Both the position numbers and the translations under genes were made by a program. A stretch of DNA of 33,462 nucleotides from assembly GCA_002407775.1 (NCBI GenBank), contig DHOP01000070.1, forward strand, positions 1 through 33,462, read 5' to 3'. Of this stretch, positions 1-7,724 are shown one piece after another; positions within the stretch are counted from its first letter, which is position 1; the number at the start of each line of letters is the position of its first letter. This DNA is from Prevotella sp. UBA5387 (lineage in GTDB: Bacteria > Bacteroidota > Bacteroidia > Bacteroidales > Bacteroidaceae). Below the pieces are notes generated by a model, which searched no databases, was not told where the DNA came from, and worked only from the letters and a program-made list of their open reading frames with translations.

Positions 1-209
1 CTGTTTTGACACACCCTCTTTTTTGTCTAATTTTCCAAAGCAAGGTAGTGGTTGAAAGTCACTAAGTTTTGAAAAACTTCAGGTGTGGTCATCTTTGGAC
101 GTGACGCTTTGCAAGATCAAAGGTATGTCACTCGCAAACATAATTGGGATTATGAGTCAGCATTCTAATTGCCAAGATAGTCGCATGCTTCAAAATTGTG
201 CCAAAGTTT
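1..209. other. Intergenic sequence, no gene seen
   Basis: All frames carry early stops and no start leads to a recognisable product. The only structure noted is a perfect 7-bp inverted repeat with a 2-nt centre (AAGTTTT-GA-AAAACTT) at 64-79. The left part may be the 3' flank of a gene outside the window. Confidence 0.5.
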
Positions 210-240
210 TTTGCGACTTCGATAAAAAAGAGTAACTTTG
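210..240 (+). promoter_or_regulatory. Bacteroidales-type promoter of the 5'-nucleotidase pair
   Basis: TTTG at 210-213 is followed after 19 bp by TAACTTTG at 233-240. This fits the Bacteroidetes primary sigma factor pattern (TTTG, 19-21 bp, TAnnTTTG). Transcription would start near 247, leaving a short leader before the ATG at 264. Confidence 0.7.
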
Positions 241-263
241 TAATAATGTAACTCTCTGAATTT

Positions 264-1031
264 ATGAAGAAAACAATTGCACCATTCATATTATTGATAC
301 TAGCGCTAGTCGTGGCATCTTGTCACACAAGATATGTTATCACAGATATTACACGAACAAGAATCGTTGTAGATGAACGTTATGACGCTCATCCAGATGC
401 AGCAGCAGAAACCTTTGTCAAACCTTATCAGCATGAGGTGGATAGCTTGATGATGCCCGTAGTAGGGCAAGTGAGTCTTTACATGCGTGCCCATCGTCCA
501 GAAAGTGAGCTTTCAAACTTGTTAGCTGATATACTTTTGTGGAGCGGAAAAGCTTATAATGAGTCTCCTGACTTCTCGGTCTATAACATGGGTGGCATAC
601 GTGCTGCTTTAGCCAAGGGCCCCGTTACTCTCGGCAATGTAAATGATGTAGCTCCTTTCGACAACAAGATATTTTTCCTATCGCTCACAGGTGACAAAAT
701 CTTGGAGCTTTTTTCTCAGATTGCCAAGCGTGGCGGAGAAGGGGTAAGTCATGGCGTGGAATTAGAAATCTCTCGGGATGGAAAGCTTATTAAAGCACGA
801 TTAAATGGTGAAGAGGTGGATACGAATAAAAGTTATCGAGTAGCTACACTTGACTATTTAGCATCTGGAAACGACGGCTTGTCTGCCTTCAATTACAAGA
901 GTGATGTGAGGTCACCACAAGGTGCTGACGATAACGTGCGTGTTTTGATAGCAAACTATTTTAGAGATAACTCTGGTAAGGGCTTAGTAGTTGACGGTAA
1001 AGTTGAAGGACGTATAAAAGTGGTAAACTGA
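264..1031 (+). CDS. 5'-nucleotidase C-terminal-domain lipoprotein
   Basis: This 255-residue protein matches the C-terminal (substrate-binding) domain of UshA-type 5'-nucleotidases, without the metallophosphatase half. A lipoprotein signal is visible, with VASC and the lipidated Cys at residue 20. Family motifs are NMGGIRA (the N-x-G-G-I-R nucleotide-binding loop), the stretch around FFLSLTGDKILELF, and YRVATLDYLASGNDG. The stop TGA overlaps the ATG of the next gene (TGATG at 1029-1033), so the two are translationally coupled. The next gene encodes the missing catalytic domain, so the pair probably works as a two-subunit periplasmic or outer-membrane nucleotidase that releases nucleosides and phosphate. 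That the subunits associate is inferred; the family assignment is secure. Confidence 0.9.
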   Translation: MKKTIAPFILLILALVVASCHTRYVITDITRTRIVVDERYDAHPDAAAETFVKPYQHEVDSLMMPVVGQVSLYMRAHRPESELSNLLADILLWSGKAYNESPDFSVYNMGGIRAALAKGPVTLGNVNDVAPFDNKIFFLSLTGDKILELFSQIAKRGGEGVSHGVELEISRDGKLIKARLNGEEVDTNKSYRVATLDYLASGNDGLSAFNYKSDVRSPQGADDNVRVLIANYFRDNSGKGLVVDGKVEGRIKVVN

Positions 1032-1876
1032 TGAAATCGAGAAACATATTATTGATGATGATATTCTGCTTGTCGGCAAATTTTGCACAAGCACAGAAGG
1101 AGTTGGTGGTTCTTCATACTAACGATACTCATAGCCGCATAATGCCTCTGAGCAACACCCTCGCAGACACTATGGTGGCTGGACGTGGTGGGTTCATACG
1201 TCGCATTGCTATGCTTAATGAGGAACGTAAGAAATCACCCGATTTGCTATTATTTGATAGTGGAGACTTCTCCCAAGGTTCTTCATACTACACGCTATAT
1301 AAGGGTGATGTGGAAGTTGGTCTGATGAATCAGATGAATTATGATGCAGGAACATTGGGCAACCATGAATTTGACTTTGGATTGGAAAACCTTGCTCGAA
1401 TAGTTTCAAAGTCCAAATTCCCAATTGTATGTGCGAACTACAAGTTCTCGGAATATGGTCTCGATAAGCTTGTGAAACCTTATGTCATTCTAAAAAGAAA
1501 AGGTGTAAGGATAGGTGTGTTTGGTCTGAGCCCTGCACTTAAGGGTCTTGTGGATCAAAAGAATTATGGACAGACCCAGTATTTAGATCCAATAAAAGCG
1601 GCACAGGAGACAGTAGAAAAGCTGAGGAAGAAAAAGTGTGACATTATTATTTGTCTCTCGCATCTTGGATGGTTAGAGAAAGGTACGGACGACCATAAGT
1701 TGATAGCGCAAACTCGTGGCATAGACTTGGTGCTTGGAGGCCATAGCCATACTTATTTCACAGAACTTCGTTATGTGAATAACCTTGACGGCAAACCAGT
1801 TGCCGTAGATCAAAACGGAGGACAAGCGTTGTTTGTTGGAAAGATGAAGATTGAAGTCAAACCTGCAAAAAAATAA
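1031..1876 (+). CDS. Metallophosphatase (5'-nucleotidase N-terminal domain)
   Basis: This 281-residue calcineurin-like phosphoesterase corresponds to the catalytic N-terminal half of UshA-type 5'-nucleotidases. The dinuclear-metal motifs appear in order: HTNDTHS (D-x-H), DSGDFSQGS (GD), GNHEFDFG (GNHE), LSHLGW, and GGHSHT near the C-terminus. Residues 1-21 look like a signal peptide ending in AQA. It overlaps the preceding gene by one base, and that gene encodes the C-terminal domain, so the usual single-chain order (catalytic, then binding) is split and reversed. It ends soon after GGHSHT, as expected for a free-standing catalytic domain. It probably acts on periplasmic nucleotides or a related phosphoester. 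Confidence 0.9.
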   Translation: MKSRNILLMMIFCLSANFAQAQKELVVLHTNDTHSRIMPLSNTLADTMVAGRGGFIRRIAMLNEERKKSPDLLLFDSGDFSQGSSYYTLYKGDVEVGLMNQMNYDAGTLGNHEFDFGLENLARIVSKSKFPIVCANYKFSEYGLDKLVKPYVILKRKGVRIGVFGLSPALKGLVDQKNYGQTQYLDPIKAAQETVEKLRKKKCDIIICLSHLGWLEKGTDDHKLIAQTRGIDLVLGGHSHTYFTELRYVNNLDGKPVAVDQNGGQALFVGKMKIEVKPAKK

Positions 1877-2063
1877 TAGAGGAGAGAGAGACTTATATTT
1901 TTAAGTTTGCAAGAGAGTGGATATTGTCTAGAAGGATTTGTGTTTTACTTAATACCTCCAGATAACCTTGTTTCATTCACGTTTATATAGACCTAAACAT
2001 TTGATGTGGGCGGTTACAATACTCCTCACACAAAGGTATCTATCCTTTCAGTCTCATTTTGAA

Positions 2064-2807
2064 TTATTCAAAATAAAAAGTTAGCACAATCATTTTTGAC
2101 CTTGCTCGGTTCACGGACATGGTATAAGGAAGCATTGTCTTATCTTTGAGGTGAGCGGCATGTTCTGTGTCTAAAGAATTAGTAAACCCATACATGAACT
2201 TCAGTTCAGGACGCAATTTGAAGAAAGGCAAGTAAAAATCACAACCTATTCCCGCTTCAAGGAAAAGGTCATAACGCTTTAAGCTAAGGTAATCGTTCTG
2301 CGAACCAGAAAGATTGATGATCGGGTTCAAGCCGACCATCATGTAAGGTCTATGATTGTTGAAGCGTTGTGCTCCAAAGATGAGATCCGTAGCACAACCT
2401 ATATAGACCGATTTCATGTTTTGTGTGCGTGAAATAAGAGAGTCGGTAGCATTCGGATTCATATTGTGAAAGGAAATGTGTCGCGAACCGAAGTAGAGTG
2501 ATGGAGCCACTCTGAACTGGAATTGATCGCTGAGTCGCATTTCACCTAACACACCAACTTGAAATCCTGTATCCCATCTGTCTTGGTCGGCCGTAACGAC
2601 ATAAGTCTGCGGAGCGCCTTGCTCGTCAGTGATGATTTGTGGTCCGACATTACGAAATTCCATATCCTGAACGTGTGTTCCCACAAGAATTCCAAAATGG
2701 AATGGGCGCAAATCCGTATAAGGGCTGTTTTGCACAACACGTCCTTGTGCATCAACCTTTTGCGCGAAGTTCAAAGCTATAATGATAAAAAGCAAAATCC
2801 TTTTCAT
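2064..2807 (-). CDS. porT: PorT-like outer-membrane beta-barrel protein
   Basis: This 247-residue protein has a signal peptide (residues 1-20, ending VDAQ) followed by alternating amphipathic strands typical of a small eight-stranded barrel. It ends in an aromatic strand (VLTFYFE), as outer-membrane proteins do. The stretch after the signal (LRPFHFGILVGTHVQDMEF) resembles the PorT/SprT family, which is required for type IX secretion and gliding in Bacteroidota; length fits the family. It stands alone on the minus strand, divergent from the ferredoxin gene. The link to type IX secretion matters because the GH98 protein in this window carries a candidate type IX tail. If not PorT, it is another member of the outer-membrane beta-barrel (OMP_b-brl) group. 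Confidence 0.7.
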   Translation of the reverse strand: MKRILLFIIIALNFAQKVDAQGRVVQNSPYTDLRPFHFGILVGTHVQDMEFRNVGPQIITDEQGAPQTYVVTADQDRWDTGFQVGVLGEMRLSDQFQFRVAPSLYFGSRHISFHNMNPNATDSLISRTQNMKSVYIGCATDLIFGAQRFNNHRPYMMVGLNPIINLSGSQNDYLSLKRYDLFLEAGIGCDFYLPFFKLRPELKFMYGFTNSLDTEHAAHLKDKTMLPYTMSVNRARSKMIVLTFYFE

Positions 2808-2954
2808 GCTATAATAACGTCATGTCGCTCCTATTATTGCAATGCTATTTATCAACATGGTATGAGCAAGTTTTTTCTCATTAAAAATTATTGTGGATTG
2901 TGGGAATAAGAGAAAAATTAAACTCTAAAAGTAGGTAATTCAAATAAAGTTATT

Positions 2955-2962
2955 TATCTTTG
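2955..2962 (+). promoter_or_regulatory. -7 element of the ferredoxin promoter
   Basis: TATCTTTG matches the TAnnTTTG element about 84 bp upstream of the ferredoxin ATG. No convincing TTTG is seen at the expected -33 distance, so the call rests on the -7 element and position. Confidence 0.5.
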
Positions 2963-3045
2963 CACCGATAAAGTAGTGGATAGTATTCACTTCTTGGATG
3001 CTCTTTTACAATATCAATATTAACAATAAAAAATAGCAATTTATT

Positions 3046-3216
3046 ATGGCTTACGTAATTAGTGATGACTGCATCGCTTGTGGAACTTGTATTGACGAAT
3101 GCCCAGTATCCGCAATTAGTGAGGGTGATATTTATCATATCAACCCCGATGAGTGCACAGAGTGCGGTACATGCGCATCGGTTTGCCCTTCAGAGGCAAT
3201 CAGTCTAGCAGAGTAA
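3046..3216 (+). CDS. 2[4Fe-4S] ferredoxin, 56 residues
   Basis: Starting at the ATG at 3046, the frame encodes 56 residues and stops at TAA 3214-3216. Two clostridial-type cluster motifs are present: Cys9, Cys12, Cys15 and Cys19-Pro, then Cys37, Cys40, Cys43 and Cys47-Pro. Each [4Fe-4S] cluster takes three ligands from one motif and one from the other. The size and symmetry are those of small bacterial ferredoxins that carry low-potential electrons in the cytoplasm, for example for pyruvate:ferredoxin oxidoreductase. It is monocistronic, with a TATCTTTG promoter element upstream and a strong terminator downstream. Confidence 0.95.
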   Translation: MAYVISDDCIACGTCIDECPVSAISEGDIYHINPDECTECGTCASVCPSEAISLAE

Positions 3217-3269
3217 AAACTTAGTGCGCGGTTGTCATTTGACACGTGCGCATAAGCATTACTTCTGAG

Positions 3270-3306
3270 ATCCTCACTTTTTGTTAAGGCAAAAGTGAGG
3301 ATTTTT
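3270..3306 (+). terminator. Rho-independent terminator after ferredoxin
   Basis: The arm ATCCTCACTTTTTG pairs with CAAAAGTGAGGAT across a short loop and runs into a T tract (3302-3306). A weaker imperfect hairpin (about 3221-3251) lies just before it. Confidence 0.88.
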
Positions 3307-3323
3307 CATGTCCAATCCATATT

Positions 3324-3374
3324 ATCGAATTATTCGATTTTTGAAAGGAAAATACATAGAAATGATTATATTTG
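3324..3374 (+). promoter_or_regulatory. GH3 promoter region with a perfect palindrome
   Basis: TATATTTG at 3367-3374 is a good -7 element. TTTG at 3340-3343 could be the -33 element but the gap is 23 bp, longer than usual. Directly upstream, ATCGAAT-T-ATTCGAT (3324-3338) is a perfect 7-bp dyad with a 1-bp centre, placed like an operator. The GWWAC half-site pair found at the xusA, GH43 and GH98 promoters is not present here. Confidence 0.5.
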
Positions 3375-3404
3375 CAACTGATTTCCAATATAATTGAAAC
3401 CAAT

Positions 3405-5615
3405 ATGAAACTAAAACAAATCATTCTCAGTTTTTTTGCAGCAATAGGGTTACCAGCACAAGCTCAATTGCCCTATCAGGATGCCACACTTTCTGCTCAT
3501 CAAAGAGCAGTAGATTTGTGCAGTCGTCTCACCATGGAGGAGAAGGCGAGCCTCATGATGAATTCATCACCCGCTATTCCACGACTTGGTATTCCTAAGT
3601 TTGATTGGTGGAGTGAGGCTCTACACGGAATTGCTCGCAATGGTAAGGCTACCGTGTTTCCTCAGGCAATGTCTATGGCCGCGAGTTGGGATGATGCATT
3701 GCTCTATCGTGTATTTGATGCCGTAAAAGACGAGGCGGTTGCAAAGAGCAATCTAGCCGAAAAGGAAAACAATATCGCACGCTATCGTTGCAGATCGGTT
3801 TGGACACCCAACATCAATATCTTTCGTGATCCCCGCTGGGGACGCGGTCAAGAGACCTATGGTGAGGACCCATATTTGACCTCGCGTATGGGACTAGCCG
3901 TAGTCAATGGACTACAAGGACAAGGATTCCAGTTTGAACCTAAGACTTACACAGATCGTGCTAGTGGAAAAGACTACTATCCTCTTCTTGCATGTGCAAA
4001 ACACTTTGCGGTGCATAGTGGTCCAGAATGGAATCGTCACTCATTCAATGTTGAAGATTTACCGGCACGAGATCTTTGGGAAACATATATGCCAGCGTTT
4101 AAAGCCCTTGTGCAAGAGGGTAATGTACGTGAAGTGATGTGTGCTTACCAGCGCCTAGACGGCGAGCCCTGTTGCGGAAATAATCGATTGCTCCAGCAAA
4201 TTCTCCGAAATGAATGGGGATATAATGGCTTAGTGGTGTCAGATTGTGGTGCTATCAGTGATTTTTGGGAAAAAGGGCATCATGAAGTCGATGCCGATCA
4301 ACAATCGTCTTCTGCTCATGCCGTAAGAACTGGTACCGATGTAGAATGTGGTAGTGACTATAAATCCTTGCCAGAAGCGGTTAATGCTGGACAGGTAAGC
4401 ATGGAGAAAGTAGATACCAGTGTCGTGAGATTGTTGGAGGCACGCTTCACATTGGGTGAATTTGATGGTCCAGACCTTGTGTCTTGGAAGCGCATTGGAC
4501 CTGAAGTTATAGGCTCCTCTGCCCATCGTCAGCTTGCACTTGATATGGCTAGAGAGACAATGACGCTGCTTCAAAATCGAAAGAATATTTTGCCTCTACG
4601 TCGAGACTTGAAGATCGTTGTTATGGGACCAAATGCGGTTGACTCCGTTGCACTTTTGGCAAATTACAATGGTTTCCCGTTTTCTACCGTGACATTGCTT
4701 CAGGGCATTCAATCAAAAGCTAAAAATGTGACTTATATTCCTGGAGTTGGCTATACTCGTAATGTTGATTCAGAACTTTTCCATAATGAATTTAACAAGC
4801 CCAAGAACAAAACCGACTTCAGTCCTGCCACTCCGGAACAAATGGCCGCCAAGGCTAAGGATGCAGATGTCGTGATTTTCTGTGGTGGTATATCGCCAAA
4901 ATTGGAAGGTGAGGAGATGAAAGTTGATGCACCGGGCTTCAAAGGTGGTGACCGCACAACTATCGAACTTCCACAAAGTCAGCGCGATGTAGTGAAGGCA
5001 TTACACAAGATGGGTAAGCGAGTAGTCTTTGTGAATCTCTCGGGTGGCGCCATGGCTTTGGCTCCAGAAACTCATAATGCTGAGGCTATTCTACAAGCTT
5101 GGTATGGTGGAGAGTCAGCCGGTCAAGCTGTTGCAGATGTTCTTTTTGGCGATTACAATCCTGGTGGTAAGTTGCCTGTTACATTCTATGCTTCTGACAA
5201 AGATCTACCGGATTTTGAAGACTATCATATGACTGGGCGTACCTATCGCTACTTCAAGGGCAAACCGCTCTTCCCATTTGGTTACGGTCTAAGTTATACA
5301 ACCTTCAAGTATGATACTCCAACATATCAGAACGGAGAGTTGAAGGTGCGTGTTTCCAATAACGGGAAGTATGACGGTGATGAGGTTGTACAGGTTTACA
5401 TTAAAGATCCTCGTGATGTTAAGGGACCCCTGAAGACACTTCGTGCTTTCCGCCGTATCCATCTTAAGTCAGGTGAAAGTCAGGAAGTAAGCTTCCCTAT
5501 GACACAAAAGGATTTCGCATTGTGGGACTATACGACTAACACAATGCGTTATCAGCCAGGAAAGTATCAGGTTTGGGTAGGGGATGAAAGCCTGTCCAAT
5601 GTAACGCCTGAATAG
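3405..5615 (+). CDS. GH3 beta-xylosidase-type glycoside hydrolase
   Basis: Starting at ATG 3405, the protein has 736 residues with a signal peptide (residues 1-20, ending AQAQ). A TTG codon at 3372 is in frame but lies inside the promoter -7 element, so it is rejected as the start. The layout is that of GH3: N-terminal barrel with the nucleophile in VVSDCGAI (Asp280), an alpha/beta sandwich with the likely acid/base Glu in SPKLEGEEM (Glu501-Glu504 region), and a C-terminal fibronectin-III-like domain (about 645-725). WSEALHG, DPRWGRGQETYGEDP and KHFAVHSGPE are typical of the beta-xylosidase branch. No PA14 insertion is seen. It probably releases xylose from xylo-oligosaccharides in the periplasm. 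It is separated from the xylan locus by the LuxR and cysK genes. Other exo-activities such as arabinofuranosidase are possible. Confidence 0.88.
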   Translation: MKLKQIILSFFAAIGLPAQAQLPYQDATLSAHQRAVDLCSRLTMEEKASLMMNSSPAIPRLGIPKFDWWSEALHGIARNGKATVFPQAMSMAASWDDALLYRVFDAVKDEAVAKSNLAEKENNIARYRCRSVWTPNINIFRDPRWGRGQETYGEDPYLTSRMGLAVVNGLQGQGFQFEPKTYTDRASGKDYYPLLACAKHFAVHSGPEWNRHSFNVEDLPARDLWETYMPAFKALVQEGNVREVMCAYQRLDGEPCCGNNRLLQQILRNEWGYNGLVVSDCGAISDFWEKGHHEVDADQQSSSAHAVRTGTDVECGSDYKSLPEAVNAGQVSMEKVDTSVVRLLEARFTLGEFDGPDLVSWKRIGPEVIGSSAHRQLALDMARETMTLLQNRKNILPLRRDLKIVVMGPNAVDSVALLANYNGFPFSTVTLLQGIQSKAKNVTYIPGVGYTRNVDSELFHNEFNKPKNKTDFSPATPEQMAAKAKDADVVIFCGGISPKLEGEEMKVDAPGFKGGDRTTIELPQSQRDVVKALHKMGKRVVFVNLSGGAMALAPETHNAEAILQAWYGGESAGQAVADVLFGDYNPGGKLPVTFYASDKDLPDFEDYHMTGRTYRYFKGKPLFPFGYGLSYTTFKYDTPTYQNGELKVRVSNNGKYDGDEVVQVYIKDPRDVKGPLKTLRAFRRIHLKSGESQEVSFPMTQKDFALWDYTTNTMRYQPGKYQVWVGDESLSNVTPE

Positions 5616-5787
5616 TGTACGTATATTGAATGTAAGGACACGCCCTATCTTTATTCTTGAGGATAAAACAAGCAATGGTTACATTAAAAAGAGTGGGAGA
5701 TAGATGAAAGCTATATCTTACCACATTGAGTTAAAATATACAATATTGCTTGTTGTCTGATAAATATTTCTGAAATTTGCAATGGTG

Positions 5788-5838
5788 TAAGTTCTGTTTT
5801 ATTATTTGCCTATAATACAGATAATAAAATAGAACTTA
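5788..5838 (+). promoter_or_regulatory. 18-bp inverted repeat upstream of the LuxR gene
   Basis: TAAGTTCTGTTTTATTAT (5788-5805) and ATAATAAAATAGAACTTA (5821-5838) pair over 18 positions with a single G-T exception, around a 15-nt loop. A T-rich stretch (TATATTTTTTGG) follows and the LuxR-gene ATG lies 25 bp beyond the right arm. It could be a terminator for GH3, an attenuator, or an operator. No clear TAnnTTTG is visible between 5616 and 5863. Confidence 0.6.
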
Positions 5839-5863
5839 TATTTTTTGGATACATGGTGTACGA

Positions 5864-6523
5864 ATGAGTATTATGAGAGATAGACTTATATTGCTAGCAG
5901 ATAGACAGGACATTACTCGTGCGGGAATGACATTCCTTATTGAGCAAGAAGACCATCATTGTCAATATAAATATATTTCTGACAAGGTTGAGCTACTCGA
6001 AGCACTTAAGCGTTCCAAGAATGCCGTAGTGATACTTGATTACACGCTTTTCGATTTAAATGGCGCGGACGATGTACTTATTATTAGTCAAAGGTATCCA
6101 GAAGTAAATTGGCTCTTATTTTCAACCGATCTCAATGCAGAATTTGTAAAGAGTATTACGGTACAAGGACCCCGAATTGGAGTGTTGTTTAAAGAATCGT
6201 CATTGTCGGAGATCAAAGAGGCATTGAACTATACTATCAGCGGGCATCGTTATATCTGCCAACGAGCGATGGAGATGATGCTTATGCCAGAAACTAAGAA
6301 TGAGGAGGTGTCTGTGCTTACCAAAACCGAAACAGAGATTCTCATCGATATAGCCAATGGGATGACCACAAAGGAGATTGCGGAAAGACGATTTTCTAGT
6401 TTTCACACCGTCAATACACATAGAAAAAACATATTTCGTAAACTCAAGGTAAATAATGTCCATGAGGCTACGAAATATGCTATAAGGGCTGGTCTTATTG
6501 ATACCGCGGAATATAATATTTAG
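5864..6523 (+). CDS. LuxR/NarL-type response regulator
   Basis: This 219-residue protein has an N-terminal receiver-like domain (about 7-125) and a C-terminal LuxR helix-turn-helix (about 150-215: LTKTETEILIDIANGMTTKEIAERR, then HTVNTHRKNIFRKLKV), the pattern of NarL-family transcription factors. The putative phosphoacceptor is Asp59 in VVILDYTLFDLNG; a Ser in LLFSTD and the Lys in GVLFKESS fill the other switch positions. The usual acidic pair is changed to ALA-ASP-ARG (residues 12-14), so phosphorylation may be altered. No partner kinase is adjacent. Met4 (5873) is an alternative start. Its stop overlaps that of the convergent cysK gene by 4 bp. Target genes cannot be inferred. Confidence 0.85.
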   Translation: MSIMRDRLILLADRQDITRAGMTFLIEQEDHHCQYKYISDKVELLEALKRSKNAVVILDYTLFDLNGADDVLIISQRYPEVNWLLFSTDLNAEFVKSITVQGPRIGVLFKESSLSEIKEALNYTISGHRYICQRAMEMMLMPETKNEEVSVLTKTETEILIDIANGMTTKEIAERRFSSFHTVNTHRKNIFRKLKVNNVHEATKYAIRAGLIDTAEYNI

Positions 6524-7467
6524 AGTGGATACTCTTCAAATGCGTAAAGCACAGTACTGAGATAGCGTTCGCCAGTGTCAGGGAAGAGAGTTACCACCTT
6601 TTTACCTTTGTTCTCGGGCCTCTGGGCTATTTTTATGGCACCTACTGCTGCAGCACCACTACTAATACCGATTAAAATACCTTCATTTTGGGCTATCTCC
6701 CTTCCAGCACGTATAGCATCATCGTTGTCTATGCCGATAACTTCATCTACAAACTCACTACTATATGTCTCGGGAATGAAACCAGCTCCAATACCCTGGA
6801 TCTTGTGTGAACCACTCTTTCCACCTTCTAATACTGGAGATGCGGAAGGTTCTACGGCAATAATCTTCACATTAGGATTTTGTTCCTTTAAATATCGTGC
6901 AACACCCGAAATGGTTCCACCAGTACCTACACCAGCCACGAAGATGTCAATCTTTCCGTCAGTATCACGCCAAATTTCAGGACCAGTAGTCTCATAGTGC
7001 TTCTGAGGGTTCACAGAGTTTGCAAATTGCCCCAGAATAATGCTTCCGGGAATGCTCTCCTTGAGTTCATTAGCAGCCTTAATGGCACCAGTCATACCGT
7101 CCTTGCCAGATGTCAGATGCACCTCGGCACCATAGGCTTTAACAAGATTCCTACGTTCGACACTCATAGTTTCGGGCATTGTAAGAATAAGATGGTATCC
7201 TTTAACGGCTGACACCAACGCAAGACCCACACCCATGTTTCCACTAGTTGGTTCGATGATTGTTGCACCAGGTTTTAGGATTCCTTTTTGCTCTGCATCC
7301 TCTATCATTGCCAAGGCAGGGCGATCCTTAACGCTTCCGCCAGGATTGAAAAATTCAACTTTTGCGATGATTGGTGTACTAAGTCCATAACTCTGCGAAA
7401 ACTTACTAAGCTCTACAAGTGGAGTTCCACCTATGAGATCAGTGATTTTACTGAAAATACGTGCCAT
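6520..7467 (-). CDS. cysK: Cysteine synthase A (O-acetylserine sulfhydrylase)
   Basis: This 315-residue PLP enzyme joins O-acetyl-L-serine and sulfide to give L-cysteine and acetate in the cytoplasm. The PLP lysine is Lys47 in NPGGSVKDR. The substrate loop EPTSGNMGVGLA and the phosphate-binding GTGGTISG are intact, and the C-terminal LFPDTGERYLST is characteristic. Length matches CysK rather than the cystathionine synthases. It is monocistronic with its own promoter, convergent with the LuxR gene (4-bp tail overlap), and has no evident role in the neighbouring xylan locus. Confidence 0.95.
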   Translation of the reverse strand: MARIFSKITDLIGGTPLVELSKFSQSYGLSTPIIAKVEFFNPGGSVKDRPALAMIEDAEQKGILKPGATIIEPTSGNMGVGLALVSAVKGYHLILTMPETMSVERRNLVKAYGAEVHLTSGKDGMTGAIKAANELKESIPGSIILGQFANSVNPQKHYETTGPEIWRDTDGKIDIFVAGVGTGGTISGVARYLKEQNPNVKIIAVEPSASPVLEGGKSGSHKIQGIGAGFIPETYSSEFVDEVIGIDNDDAIRAGREIAQNEGILIGISSGAAAVGAIKIAQRPENKGKKVVTLFPDTGERYLSTVLYAFEEYPL

Positions 7468-7516
7468 AATTCTATATGTTTAATAACTTACTATAAAAAT
7501 CTTGTCTATTACGATG

Positions 7517-7546
7517 CAAAGGTACGACGATTCTAGGTTAGACAAA
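7517..7546 (-). promoter_or_regulatory. cysK promoter
   Basis: Read on the minus strand, TTTG (7546-7543) is followed after 18 bp by TACCTTTG (7524-7517), about 50 bp upstream of the cysK start codon. An imperfect dyad, ACAAAATACC at 7542-7551 and GGTATTTGT at 7583-7591, brackets the upstream side and may be an operator. Confidence 0.65.
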
Positions 7547-7724
7547 ATACCCATTGTGGGGCATTTGACATACCTCATTTGTGGTATTTGTTTCTTTACT
7601 ATAATTATTTGGTATCACTTATACATGATGATAATAATTCTACACGATAGTTTTAATGATACATGATTTGGAACTTACCAATCAAAAAAATGGTTAGAGT
7701 ATGTGCAAAGTCGCAAATACCAAA
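7547..7724. other. cysK-HTCS intergenic region
   Basis: Between the cysK promoter and the HTCS inverted repeat no gene is seen. The stretch is AT-rich. It holds the right arm of the imperfect dyad at 7583-7591 and repeated CATTTG or GCAAAT words, but nothing else that can be named. Confidence 0.5.

Noticed and set aside
1891..1906. Small AT-rich hairpin after the metallophosphatase gene as a terminator
   Set aside because: The stem has only 5 bp of A-T pairs and there is no T tract after it.
2559..2909. Plus-strand open frame of 116 codons over the porT gene
   Set aside because: It is antisense to a clear outer-membrane protein gene, has no family resemblance and crosses the porT start region.
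3309..3315. TGTCCAA 58 bp upstream of the GH3 -7 element as a fourth HTCS operator
   Set aside because: It matches only four of seven positions and no GWWAC half-site follows 21 bp later. The distance is probably a coincidence.
3372..3404. Upstream TTG start for the GH3 gene
   Set aside because: It lies inside the TATATTTG promoter element and would put extra residues before a good signal peptide that begins at ATG 3405.
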